Of a DNA stretch of 55,245 nt, positions 34,293 through 40,714 are shown piece by piece. The notes under the pieces are model-generated. The model was not told where the DNA came from. It was given only the letters and a program-made list of their open reading frames with translations, and ran no database searches. This DNA comes from Paenibacillus sp. Soil750. GTDB lineage: Bacteria; Bacillota; Bacilli; Paenibacillales; NBRC-103111. Location: assembly GCF_001428045.1 (NCBI RefSeq), contig NZ_LMSD01000020.1, positions 1 to 55,245 on the forward strand, read 5' to 3'. The position numbers were made by a program, and so were the translations under genes. Each line of letters starts with the position of its first letter. Positions within the stretch are counted from its first letter, which is position 1.

Positions 34293-34404
34293 ATGCTTCT
34301 ATATGGATTTCCATAATTAAGGAAGCTCGTACGTGACGAAATATGCTAAAATAAGCTACATATACATGGGAGTTTTGACAAGAGAACATCAGGGGGAAAC
34401 GTCT

Positions 34405-35115
34405 ATGAAACGACTGCTAGCTGTTAGCGATATCCACGGCTGTGCTGAGGAATTTAAGGAATTACTAGATAAAGCAAAGTTTAATGCGGAAGAGGATCAG
34501 CTTATTTTGCTAGGAGATTATGTAGACCGGGGACCAGCGAGTCGGGAAACTGTGGAGCACGTGATGTTCCTTGTGCGTGAAAAGGGAGCAATTGCGCTCA
34601 AAGGGAATCATGATCAGCGCTTTTTGGAAGTCGTGAGCGGGACCGATGACTTGACGGAAATGAAGTTTTTTGAGCATGGCGGCATACAGACGTTCCAAAG
34701 CTTTAGCGGAGTCAGGGACTTTGATTTGAAAACGGCGAAAGAGCGCATTCGGGTGAATTGCAGTGAGCATCTGGCATTTTTACGTGAGCTGCCGCTTTAT
34801 TACGAAAATGACACGCATATTTTTGTCCATGCCGGGCTGAATCCCGCGTATGTAGATTGGAAAACACAGCCGGAGCGGGACTTTATTTGGATTCGTGCAC
34901 CCTTTGTGCAACAGAGAACTGTTGTGAAGAAGATTGTTGTGTTCGGACATACGACGACGAAGGATATTCATGGGAAAGCGGAAGTGTGGTTTGATACGGA
35001 CAAAATCGGGATCGATGGCGGTTGTGCCTACGGTCTGCAGTTGAATCTTCTTGAAATTAAGGGGAAGAATCAATACAAGACGTATTCCGTTGTTTCCAAA
35101 GGAAGTTGGAAGTGA
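34405..35115 (+). CDS. Metallophosphoesterase (PPP-type serine/threonine phosphatase family)
   Basis: The protein has about 236 residues with the full phosphoesterase signature: SDIHGC, LLGDYVDRGPAS, LKGNHD, FVHAGLNP and FGHTTTKDI, which together bind two metals. The GDYVDRG and GNHD spacing places it with PrpA/PrpE-like bacterial PPP phosphatases, which dephosphorylate Ser/Thr proteins or Ap4A. CAGGGGGAAA precedes ATG 34405; the frame is open to 34333 without a ribosome site. It is a single gene. Confidence 0.88.
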   Translation: MKRLLAVSDIHGCAEEFKELLDKAKFNAEEDQLILLGDYVDRGPASRETVEHVMFLVREKGAIALKGNHDQRFLEVVSGTDDLTEMKFFEHGGIQTFQSFSGVRDFDLKTAKERIRVNCSEHLAFLRELPLYYENDTHIFVHAGLNPAYVDWKTQPERDFIWIRAPFVQQRTVVKKIVVFGHTTTKDIHGKAEVWFDTDKIGIDGGCAYGLQLNLLEIKGKNQYKTYSVVSKGSWK

Positions 35116-35187
35116 GGAGCAAGAAATATCAAGAAGCGTAGTTCCGAATGACGTAAACTGAGATTACGAAGTTGAAGGGGGCAGACG

Positions 35188-36102
35188 ATGGACACCAATT
35201 ATGAGACGCGGATTCAGAGGACGCTGGATCATATTGAGGAGCATCTGTCGGGTCCACTGTCTGTTGAATGCTTAGCCGAGGTCGCCTGCTTCTCTGCTTT
35301 TCATTTTCATCGGGTTTTTCAGACGATGGTAGGCGACGCGGTGATGGAGTATGTGCGCAAAAGGAGATTAGCGAGAGCTGCTTACCAAATCGCACACACG
35401 GAACAGAAGTTGATCGATATCGCCCTCGACAATGGCTTCCAATCCCCGGAGAATTTCTCGCGGGCATTCAAAAAGGTGTTTGAACGTACGCCGCTTGCCT
35501 ACCGCAAGCAAGGCATACGACCGCCTAACTATCCCAGAGTGAATGTGCTGGATCGGAAATTTAATCCCTATTTAGGAGGAATACGTATGAACTACGCTTT
35601 GAAAACGAAACCTAGTTTCAAATTAATTGGTTATGAATTGAAGACTTCTTGCAAAGAGGGACAGAATCACCGCGATATCCCGTTGTTCTGGCAGAAATAT
35701 ATGCAAGAAGCGTTAGGGCAACATATTCCGAATCGTGTTCACACAGGTGTGCCCGTTGAAATTGGAGTTTGTGCGGATTTCGACTTGGAAAGCGGGGACT
35801 TGACCTACATTATCGGGATGGAGGCAACGAGCTTCGAGGACGTTCCGGCGAATATGGTATGCCGCGAGTTTCCAGAGGCGAATTACGCTGTATTTACGAC
35901 ACCGAAGGTGAAGCTGGAGCAGTTTGTGGCATCCATTCAAAGTACGTGGCAGACGATTTTCACAGAATGGTTTCCGCATTCAGGGTACGAGCACGCGGGG
36001 AGTGCCGAGTTTGAATATTATGATGAGCGCTGTCATTCGAACCTGCATGAGCTTCTAGAGATGGATATTTATATTCCCATCAAGTCCAAGTTGGCTGAGT
36101 AA
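35188..36102 (+). CDS. AraC regulator with GyrI-like effector domain
   Basis: The protein has about 304 residues. The AraC double HTH is N-terminal (about 10-108: 'LAEVACFSAFHFHRVFQTM', 'IALDNGFQSPENFSRAFKKVF'), followed by a GyrI-like/effector-binding domain (about 130-300) ending EMDIYIPIK. This is the Rob/SoxS-GyrI layout, used to sense hydrophobic small molecules. GAAGGGGG precedes the ATG. It is a single gene with no obvious target operon next to it; the second small-RNA-like unit lies immediately downstream. Confidence 0.9.
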   Translation: MDTNYETRIQRTLDHIEEHLSGPLSVECLAEVACFSAFHFHRVFQTMVGDAVMEYVRKRRLARAAYQIAHTEQKLIDIALDNGFQSPENFSRAFKKVFERTPLAYRKQGIRPPNYPRVNVLDRKFNPYLGGIRMNYALKTKPSFKLIGYELKTSCKEGQNHRDIPLFWQKYMQEALGQHIPNRVHTGVPVEIGVCADFDLESGDLTYIIGMEATSFEDVPANMVCREFPEANYAVFTTPKVKLEQFVASIQSTWQTIFTEWFPHSGYEHAGSAEFEYYDERCHSNLHELLEMDIYIPIKSKLAE

Positions 36103-36163
36103 ACATACGAAGTGCAAGTTGTAATGAATAACGAATGAATTGTCACGCAAATGACATCTGAAT

Positions 36164-36195
36164 TTCATCTAGCTTTAAGGTTCGGAACCTATAAT
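36164..36195 (+). promoter_or_regulatory. Promoter and direct-repeat site of small RNA copy B
   Basis: TTCATC (36164-36169) and TTAAGG (36175-36180) lie 11 bp apart; -10 TATAAT (36190-36195) follows nine bases later, as in copies A and C. Confidence 0.6.
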
Positions 36196-36202
36196 GAAAT
36201 TC

Positions 36203-36265
36203 GACCCCCTTTTAAATATATATACTTTAGACCTGCGGCCCGTTGCTGTGGGTCTCTTTTTTTTT
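36203..36265 (+). ncRNA. Putative C-rich small RNA, copy B
   Basis: The RNA of about 63 nt begins GACCCCCUUUUAAAUAUAUA. Its terminator hairpin GACCTGCGGC (36230-36239) / GCTGTGGGTC (36245-36254) with loop CCGTT is identical to copy A, followed by an 11-base T-run broken by one C. The AU-rich linker differs from copy A. Confidence 0.6.
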
Positions 36266-36296
36266 ATTGGTTGCTACGTTAGAGATAGTTGGAAAT

Positions 36297-36346
36297 ATAG
36301 TATTGACTCATATAATATGTGATGATATTATATGTATAAATACTAT
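36297..36346 (+). promoter_or_regulatory. Promoter covered by a 50-bp dyad operator
   Basis: -35 TTGACT (36303-36308), a 17-bp spacer and -10 TATTAT (36326-36331). Outer arms ATAGTATT (36297-36304) / AATACTAT (36339-36346) and inner arms CATATAATAT (36309-36318) / ATATTATATG (36325-36334) share one centre. This is a probable repressor site for the MarR protein encoded by the third gene of the operon. Confidence 0.75.
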
Positions 36347-36363
36347 ATAGGGAGTGTTAAATA

Positions 36364-36804
36364 ATGTGGAAATTTGAGCACAGTGTAACGACAATGGCAA
36401 AAGCGGAGACAATTTGGAGTCTGTATAGCGATATCTCAACTTGGGTGGAGTGGGACAAGGGGATTGTACACGCTTCATTAGAGGGGGCGTTTGTCGCAGG
36501 TACACGCGGGTTGCTGCAGCCAGAAGGCCAGGACCGCCTGAATTTTGAATTGAAGGAGGTCAATCCTCTGAGCGGCTTTTCGGACGTTACCGATATCCCG
36601 GACGCAGGGATTCAAGTTCACTTCACGCATCATTTAGTGGAGACTGCAGAAGGGACGAGGGTTACGCACGAGGTGACGATCACGGGGCCAAATGCGGAAC
36701 ATTTAGGTCCGGTGATTGGAGCTGGTATGGCCGAAGGCATACCGCATACGATGGAGGGGCTTGTCGCATTAGCGTTGGAAAGAGAGCTTCGGCATGCTGT
36801 CTGA
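36364..36804 (+). CDS. SRPBCC-family (START-like) ligand-binding protein
   Basis: The protein has about 146 residues with the helix-grip fold of polyketide-cyclase/dehydrase-type SRPBCC proteins: N-terminal 'AETIWSLYSDISTWVEWDKG', then a Gly-rich strand and a long C-terminal helix 'IPHTMEGLVALALERELR'. These proteins bind hydrophobic ligands or act as small cyclases; the ligand is unknown. TAGGGAG precedes the ATG. It is the first gene of an SRPBCC-EVE-MarR operon, overlapping the next gene by 11 bases, and is expressed from the dyad-covered promoter. Confidence 0.8.
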   Translation: MWKFEHSVTTMAKAETIWSLYSDISTWVEWDKGIVHASLEGAFVAGTRGLLQPEGQDRLNFELKEVNPLSGFSDVTDIPDAGIQVHFTHHLVETAEGTRVTHEVTITGPNAEHLGPVIGAGMAEGIPHTMEGLVALALERELRHAV

Positions 36805-37270
36805 AATATTGAACGAACAAAGCCGTTATTGGATCGGTGTTGTGTCGGCTTCGCATGTGAGACGAGGTGTGCAGGGCGGTTTCGCTCAGCTCTGTCATGG
36901 AAAGGCAGCACCTTTAAGACGCATGCGATCCGGCGATTGGCTTATCTATTACTCGCCTCGAACGGAGATGAAGGATGGGGAGCCGCTGCAAGCCTTCACT
37001 GCTATCGGGCAGGTTTTGGATGACAGGGTATATGAATATCCGATGTCAGATTCTTTCATACCTTTTCGTCGTGACATTCGCTATACTGATTGTAAAGAAA
37101 CGAAGATTAGCTCCCTGTTGGAGCAGCTTAGCTTCACACGCGGAGTGAAAAGTTGGGGTTACCCGTTTCGTTTTGGGCACTTTGAGATATCGCAGCAAGA
37201 CTTTCGGGTCATTGCGAATGCCATGTTGAACAGCTTTGGAGGAAACGTAAATGAGTTCGAAATACAGTAA
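36794..37270 (+). CDS. EVE domain protein (UPF0310-like)
   Basis: The protein has about 158 residues with the EVE fold, related to PUA and YTH domains that bind modified bases. Marks are 'RYWIGVVSASHVRRGVQGGF', 'RMRSGDWLIYYSPR' and 'QAFTAIGQVLDDRVYEY'. Stand-alone EVE proteins of this length are common in Bacillales, and their cellular role is unknown. It overlaps both neighbours (11 bp upstream, 20 bp downstream), so translation is coupled in the three-gene operon. Confidence 0.82.
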   Translation: MLSEILNEQSRYWIGVVSASHVRRGVQGGFAQLCHGKAAPLRRMRSGDWLIYYSPRTEMKDGEPLQAFTAIGQVLDDRVYEYPMSDSFIPFRRDIRYTDCKETKISSLLEQLSFTRGVKSWGYPFRFGHFEISQQDFRVIANAMLNSFGGNVNEFEIQ

Positions 37271-37694
37271 TGCAGAGGAAAGCCCCGGCTTTATGCTGTG
37301 GCAGGTGACGAATATTTGGCAAAAGGCGATACGAAAGGCATTGGATCCTTTTGAGTTGACACACCCGCAATTCGTGCTGCTCTTTTCCTGTAAATGGCTA
37401 AATGAAAAGAATGACCACTCTGGCATTACACAAGTTCAATTAGCCCAGCATGCACAGATGGATGTCAATGTTACGTCACAGGTGCTCAGAACTCTGGAGA
37501 AAAAAGGATATATCGAACGCCGGCCTCACCCGACGGATTCTAGAGCGAACGTCATTTCGGTAACTAAGTCTGGAGATGTGATCGCTTCACAAGCCGTTCG
37601 GGCTGTAGAAGAGGAGGATCGGGCTTTCTTCTCCGACCTTGGTGATGATATCGGGCTTTTGAACCGAATTCTAAAACGACTTGCACACCATTGA
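37251..37694 (+). CDS. MarR-family transcriptional regulator
   Basis: The protein has about 147 residues with a winged helix (about 55-110): 'VQLAQHAQMDVNVTSQVLRTL' recognition helix and wing 'RPHPTDSRANVISVTKSG', flanked by dimerisation helices. MarR proteins repress operons in response to phenolic or oxidative ligands and usually control their own operon. The 50-bp dyad over the promoter at 36297-36346 fits this. It may also bear on the neighbouring DoxX/dioxygenase genes, a pairing reminiscent of the MhqR regulon of B. subtilis (inference). GGAGGAAAC precedes the ATG, inside the EVE gene. Confidence 0.88.
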   Translation: MSSKYSNAEESPGFMLWQVTNIWQKAIRKALDPFELTHPQFVLLFSCKWLNEKNDHSGITQVQLAQHAQMDVNVTSQVLRTLEKKGYIERRPHPTDSRANVISVTKSGDVIASQAVRAVEEEDRAFFSDLGDDIGLLNRILKRLAHH

Positions 37695-37734
37695 CATCTT
37701 CTGGCGATATAAGTGAGTTCGAGAAGATATCATG

Positions 37735-37800
37735 CACTAAGAAGTTTATAAAAAGCGTGCAGGCCCAGAGGCTTGCACGCTTTTTATAAACTTCTTAGTG
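37735..37800. terminator. Exceptionally long bidirectional terminator (27-bp perfect stem)
   Basis: The arms 37735-37761 and 37774-37800 are perfectly complementary over 27 bp around a 12-nt loop. The core is AAAAAGCGTGC / GCACGCTTTTT, giving T-runs on both strands. The right arm includes the stop codon and last codon of the DoxX gene. Confidence 0.9.
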
Positions 37801-38166
37801 CCACTCTCGTGCTCGTTCACGCGAGTTTCTGGCAACGAGGAATATCGCCATCGCAAGGAAGATCAAAGGCGGAATAGAGGTCCGCATCCCCTCATGGGAG
37901 CGGATGTGGGTCAGCATCGCGCTCGCCATAATCATGGCGATGACACCTGCGGAGAGCAGCGCAATTCGCGGGTGCCATAGGCCGATGATAAGCCCGATGC
38001 CGGTGATGAGTTCGACGACTCCGACGATGTACATGAAACCTACACTGTACCCGTAGGTCGAAGTGAAGATTTTCATTTGCAGGTCATGGGTAGACAGCTT
38101 CAAAATCCCGAACATGACAAATGCTGCTGCCAATAAGATTTGAATAGTGCGAGTCGTCCATGTCAA
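37795..38166 (-). CDS. DoxX-family membrane protein (MhqP/YdfP-like)
   Basis: The protein has about 123 residues with four predicted membrane helices: 'IQILLAAAFVMFGILKL' near the start, then 'GFMYIVGVVELITGIGLIIGLW', 'IALLSAGVIAMIMASAML' and 'IPPLIFLAMAIFLVAR'. The E-x-x-x-G-x-x-L/I-G-L pattern is typical of the DoxX group, linked to thiol/quinone stress. It lies 90 bp downstream of the dioxygenase gene on the same strand, as mhqO and mhqP sit together in Bacillus (established knowledge). Its stop codon lies inside a 27-bp terminator stem. Confidence 0.85.
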   Translation of the reverse strand: MTWTTRTIQILLAAAFVMFGILKLSTHDLQMKIFTSTYGYSVGFMYIVGVVELITGIGLIIGLWHPRIALLSAGVIAMIMASAMLTHIRSHEGMRTSIPPLIFLAMAIFLVARNSRERAREWH

Positions 38167-38256
38167 TGCTTGAGCACCTCTGTTTGTTGAAATTAGTTAT
38201 GGTTAGCATGTGCAACCTAACCAATTTCATACGGGGCGCTACACATGCAGCTCTAA

Positions 38257-39024
38257 TTAGAATGAAACGGACAAATAGCTCAGCGATCCCACCTCGTAGC
38301 TACGGTGGATGATCTCGACTTGCCGCTCAGGATCGCCGCTCCCCATCGCGATGTAGAGCGGGATGAAATGCTCAGGGCGTGGCACGGCCATCTTCGCATT
38401 AGGGGCTTCCGCGGCGTAGTTGAACAACGCCTCAAGGTTCTTGGCTTGCATATTCGCAGCAAGCCAATCGTCAAAAGCTACCGCCCAAGCATCCGGCTCG
38501 GTCGCGTTCCAATTCAACGCGCGCAGGTTATGCACGGTGGCGCCGCTGCCAATGATCAGGATATCTTCCTGATCCAAACCGCGTAGGGCTTCGCCAATTC
38601 GGTACTGCTCGGCTGGCGGTAAATATGGATTCACCGAAATTTGAATGACGGGAACTTCAGGTGTAGGGAACATTCTCAGAAGCGGTACCCATGAGCCGTG
38701 GTCTAGGCCGCGTGTGCTATCGAGTTGAACAGGAATGCCCTTCGCTTGAAAGCGCTCCGCGATCGATTGAGCCAATGCAACATCCCCTTTGGCTGGGTAT
38801 TTTAATTGAAAAAGCTCATCAGGAAAGCCGCGGAAATCATAGATAGTTTCATATGCATCATTCGTGGAGGAAATGGTAAGCACTTCGGTTTCCCAGTGCG
38901 CGGTGAAAATGACGATGGCTTTGGGTGACAGCTTTTTACCGTACTCGAGTAAAAATTGCGTACAAGCAGTATCCTGCAGTGCCATCATCGGTGAACCGTG
39001 CCCTACAAATATCGGTGAAATCAT
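38257..39024 (-). CDS. DODA-type extradiol ring-cleaving dioxygenase (LigB family)
   Basis: The protein has about 255 residues. It starts 'MISPIFVGHGSPMMAL', where the His is an iron/zinc ligand, then 'IVIFTAHWET' (second His), 'LDHGSWVPLLRMFP' (catalytic His) and 'PEHFIPLYIAMG'. The family cleaves catechol or DOPA rings, and YgiD-like members act in quinone or catechol detoxification. Its promoter carries two palindromes of the type bound by redox- or quinone-sensing repressors. The DoxX gene follows. Confidence 0.9.
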   Translation of the reverse strand: MISPIFVGHGSPMMALQDTACTQFLLEYGKKLSPKAIVIFTAHWETEVLTISSTNDAYETIYDFRGFPDELFQLKYPAKGDVALAQSIAERFQAKGIPVQLDSTRGLDHGSWVPLLRMFPTPEVPVIQISVNPYLPPAEQYRIGEALRGLDQEDILIIGSGATVHNLRALNWNATEPDAWAVAFDDWLAANMQAKNLEALFNYAAEAPNAKMAVPRPEHFIPLYIAMGSGDPERQVEIIHRSYEVGSLSYLSVSF

Positions 39025-39071
39025 GGAAAAACATCTCCTTATTTATAATTAATGTACTTAAATATATTTAA

Positions 39072-39138
39072 TTACTTTATGTAACTAATAATACGCCTTC
39101 ACTGGTTCTCCGTCAAGTAAGTAAATTACTTTTTGTAA
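39072..39138 (-). promoter_or_regulatory. Promoter of the dioxygenase gene flanked by two TTAC-N5-GTAA operators
   Basis: On the minus strand, -35 TTGACG (39111-39116), 17 bp and -10 TATTAT (39088-39093). TTAC-N5-GTAA palindromes lie just downstream of the -10 (39072-39084) and just upstream of the -35 (39126-39138), starting 54 bp apart. Similar sites are bound by HxlR/MarR quinone-sensing repressors such as YodB. Confidence 0.7.
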
Positions 39139-39239
39139 GCTAATTGGGAGTGGTGTAGGAGTTTTTTCCATCCATTCAATTTCGCCACCCATCACATCCG
39201 ATCACAGCTCATCGCAACTCCAACGGCTCCGCAACGCAA

Positions 39240-39267
39240 AAGAGCCTCCCCAAATCGGAAGACTCTT
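39240..39267 (-). terminator. Terminator of the DUF3052-SRPBCC-ArsR operon
   Basis: On the minus strand, AAGAG-t-CT-t-CC and GG-gg-AG-g-CTCTTTT form a bulged stem just after the ArsR stop codon. Confidence 0.55.
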
Positions 39268-39279
39268 CGCGCAATTCAT

Positions 39280-39654
39280 CTATTTCTCTGGATCCACCAC
39301 TTCAAGTGGGGTGAATGTGAGCTCAGCTGCATCATCATCCTGCTCAACGAAACGTTTGAGCACATTGAGTTTATTTTCCCAATAGCGCTCGTAATAGGAA
39401 AGCCAACGTTTGAGCTCCATCAGTGGCTCGGCCTCCAATCGGTAGCGGGTCTCGCGGCCGACTTTACGTTCTTTCACTAAACCGGCTTCGGCGAGAATGC
39501 GAAGATGCTTCGATACCGCTGTACGGCTCATAGGGAAATGGCCTGAGATGACAGTGACCGGCATTTCCTGATCACCCAGAAGCTGCAGCAGGTGTCGTCG
39601 TGTGGGATCGGCTATGGCCTGGAAGACGTCATGCTTTTGCGAGGGAATGGCCAT
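39280..39654 (-). CDS. ArsR-family transcriptional regulator
   Basis: The protein has about 124 residues, beginning 'HDVFQAIADPTRRHLLQLLG' with the ArsR winged helix 'ISGHFPMSRTAVSKHLRILAEAGLVKERKVGRETRYRLE'-type core (about 30-80). No Cys metal box is seen, so it belongs to the SRPBCC-paired subgroup rather than metal sensors. It is the last gene of the operon, one base after the SRPBCC gene. The ATG at 39654 is preceded by GAGGCTTAAG. It probably binds the GAAACC-N4-GGTTTC sites at the operon promoter. Confidence 0.88.
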   Translation of the reverse strand: MAIPSQKHDVFQAIADPTRRHLLQLLGDQEMPVTVISGHFPMSRTAVSKHLRILAEAGLVKERKVGRETRYRLEAEPLMELKRWLSYYERYWENKLNVLKRFVEQDDDAAELTFTPLEVVDPEK

Positions 39655-39655
39655 C

Positions 39656-40078
39656 TTAAGCCTCGATGTAAGCAGATAGCCTTTGGACGATGCCTGCCCA
39701 GCCTTGTGACATCGTATCACGAACCGTATCATGCGGTTGGCCGAATTCGGTAACTTTGTCGATATCCCAACCGCCATGGATAAGGGTGAACTGTGTTCTG
39801 CCATCTAATTCGCTCAATTCAAAAGATAAGAACCAATCCTTGCCCCAAGAGAACCTTAGGCGATTCGGGGGATCTAATTCTGTAACCTTACAAGGGGAAT
39901 TGCCGAAAGGGCCAGCTTCCAAATGAAATTCATAGCCGATTTCTGGCTTGAAATTATTCGGCATGAACCAAACCGCGATGCCTTCAGAAGTGGCTACAGC
40001 GTTCCACACTTTTTGTATAGGTGCGTTAAAAACCAGTGTCTGTTTAATATCAGGTAGTGATTGCATTTGATTTTCCAT
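39656..40078 (-). CDS. SRPBCC domain protein (AHSA1/YndB-like)
   Basis: The protein has about 140 residues with the AHSA1-type pattern 'TLVFNAPIQKVWNAVATSEGIAVWFMP', 'DPPNRLRFSWG' and C-terminal 'MSQGWAGIVQRLSAYIEA'. It is related to the C-terminal half of Hsp90 activator Aha1 and to small lipid-binding proteins; its ligand is unknown. Such genes very often pair with ArsR regulators, as here. TGGAGGTTT precedes the ATG at 40078. Confidence 0.87.
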   Translation of the reverse strand: MENQMQSLPDIKQTLVFNAPIQKVWNAVATSEGIAVWFMPNNFKPEIGYEFHLEAGPFGNSPCKVTELDPPNRLRFSWGKDWFLSFELSELDGRTQFTLIHGGWDIDKVTEFGQPHDTVRDTMSQGWAGIVQRLSAYIEA

Positions 40079-40106
40079 TGTCGAAAACCTCCATTGTTTA
40101 GTGTTG

Positions 40107-40484
40107 TTATTTACTTTTTACTTTACTCTTATGACGAAAACGCAGCGCTGACCATGTATCATCTACCGCGACATTGCTGACCGCTCGATAGTCTGTTGAA
40201 TCGCCAACTAACCCGAATAAGCTATCGCGGTTAATATCCGTTTTGATCTTCGAGCTTTGTTTAGGATAGGTGATCCAGAATAGGGCATCCTCGTTCAAAT
40301 GGGCAATCGCTTTAGGGGCCCATGTTTCTACTTCAGCAGCGTTATGAACAAAAAGCTGAACAAAATCATAAGTTCCATTCGGCTCCGAATTTTCCTCGAC
40401 ACCGAGTGCATAGCCTTCAGGTGCCTTCATAACGAGTGCTCGTCCCTGCTTGTATCGCAACTTTTTCAGTAATTCCTCTTGCAT
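40107..40484 (-). CDS. DUF3052-like protein
   Basis: The protein has about 125 residues and is soluble. Segments 'YDFVQLFVHNAAEVETWAPKAI', 'DALFWITYPKQ' and 'AVDDTWSALRFRHK' match the general DUF3052 pattern (V-Q-L, W-x-x-x-P-K and D-x-x-W-S-A-L-R-x-R). The function is unknown. It is the first gene of the operon. GAAAGGAGAT lies before the ATG at 40484; the open frame to 40520 has no better site. Confidence 0.75.
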   Translation of the reverse strand: MQEELLKKLRYKQGRALVMKAPEGYALGVEENSEPNGTYDFVQLFVHNAAEVETWAPKAIAHLNEDALFWITYPKQSSKIKTDINRDSLFGLVGDSTDYRAVSNVAVDDTWSALRFRHKSKVKSK

Positions 40485-40568
40485 CAGGTAATCTCCTTTC
40501 GAATGGATACCCATCGACATCCACCTAGTTTTCCCGCAAAATTACTTTTCCATCGGACTCGCCAACGC

Positions 40569-40621
40569 GAAACCGTTTGGTTATATGTCTTATTATATGA
40601 AACCATTTGGTTTCGTGTCAA
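40569..40621 (-). promoter_or_regulatory. Promoter of the DUF3052-SRPBCC-ArsR operon with two operators
   Basis: On the minus strand, -35 TTGACA (40616-40621), an 18-bp spacer and -10 TATAAT (40592-40597). Near-palindromes GAAACCATTTGGTTTC (40599-40614, in the spacer) and GAAACCGTTTGGTTAT (40569-40584) start 30 bp apart. Probable autoregulation by the ArsR protein. Confidence 0.8.
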
Positions 40622-40714
40622 GGTGTGTGGCCAAGCGCAACTTTTGGGCGAAATGGAATATTTTAAGCGTAACTGCTCAGAATAATGGAAAGCTCTAGCT
40701 GGAGGGGATCATGC

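Noticed and set aside
37696..37728. ATCTTCT...AGAAGAT as an MhqR-type operator
   Set aside because: Lies between a stop codon and a terminator, not at a promoter, and does not match the MhqR site well.
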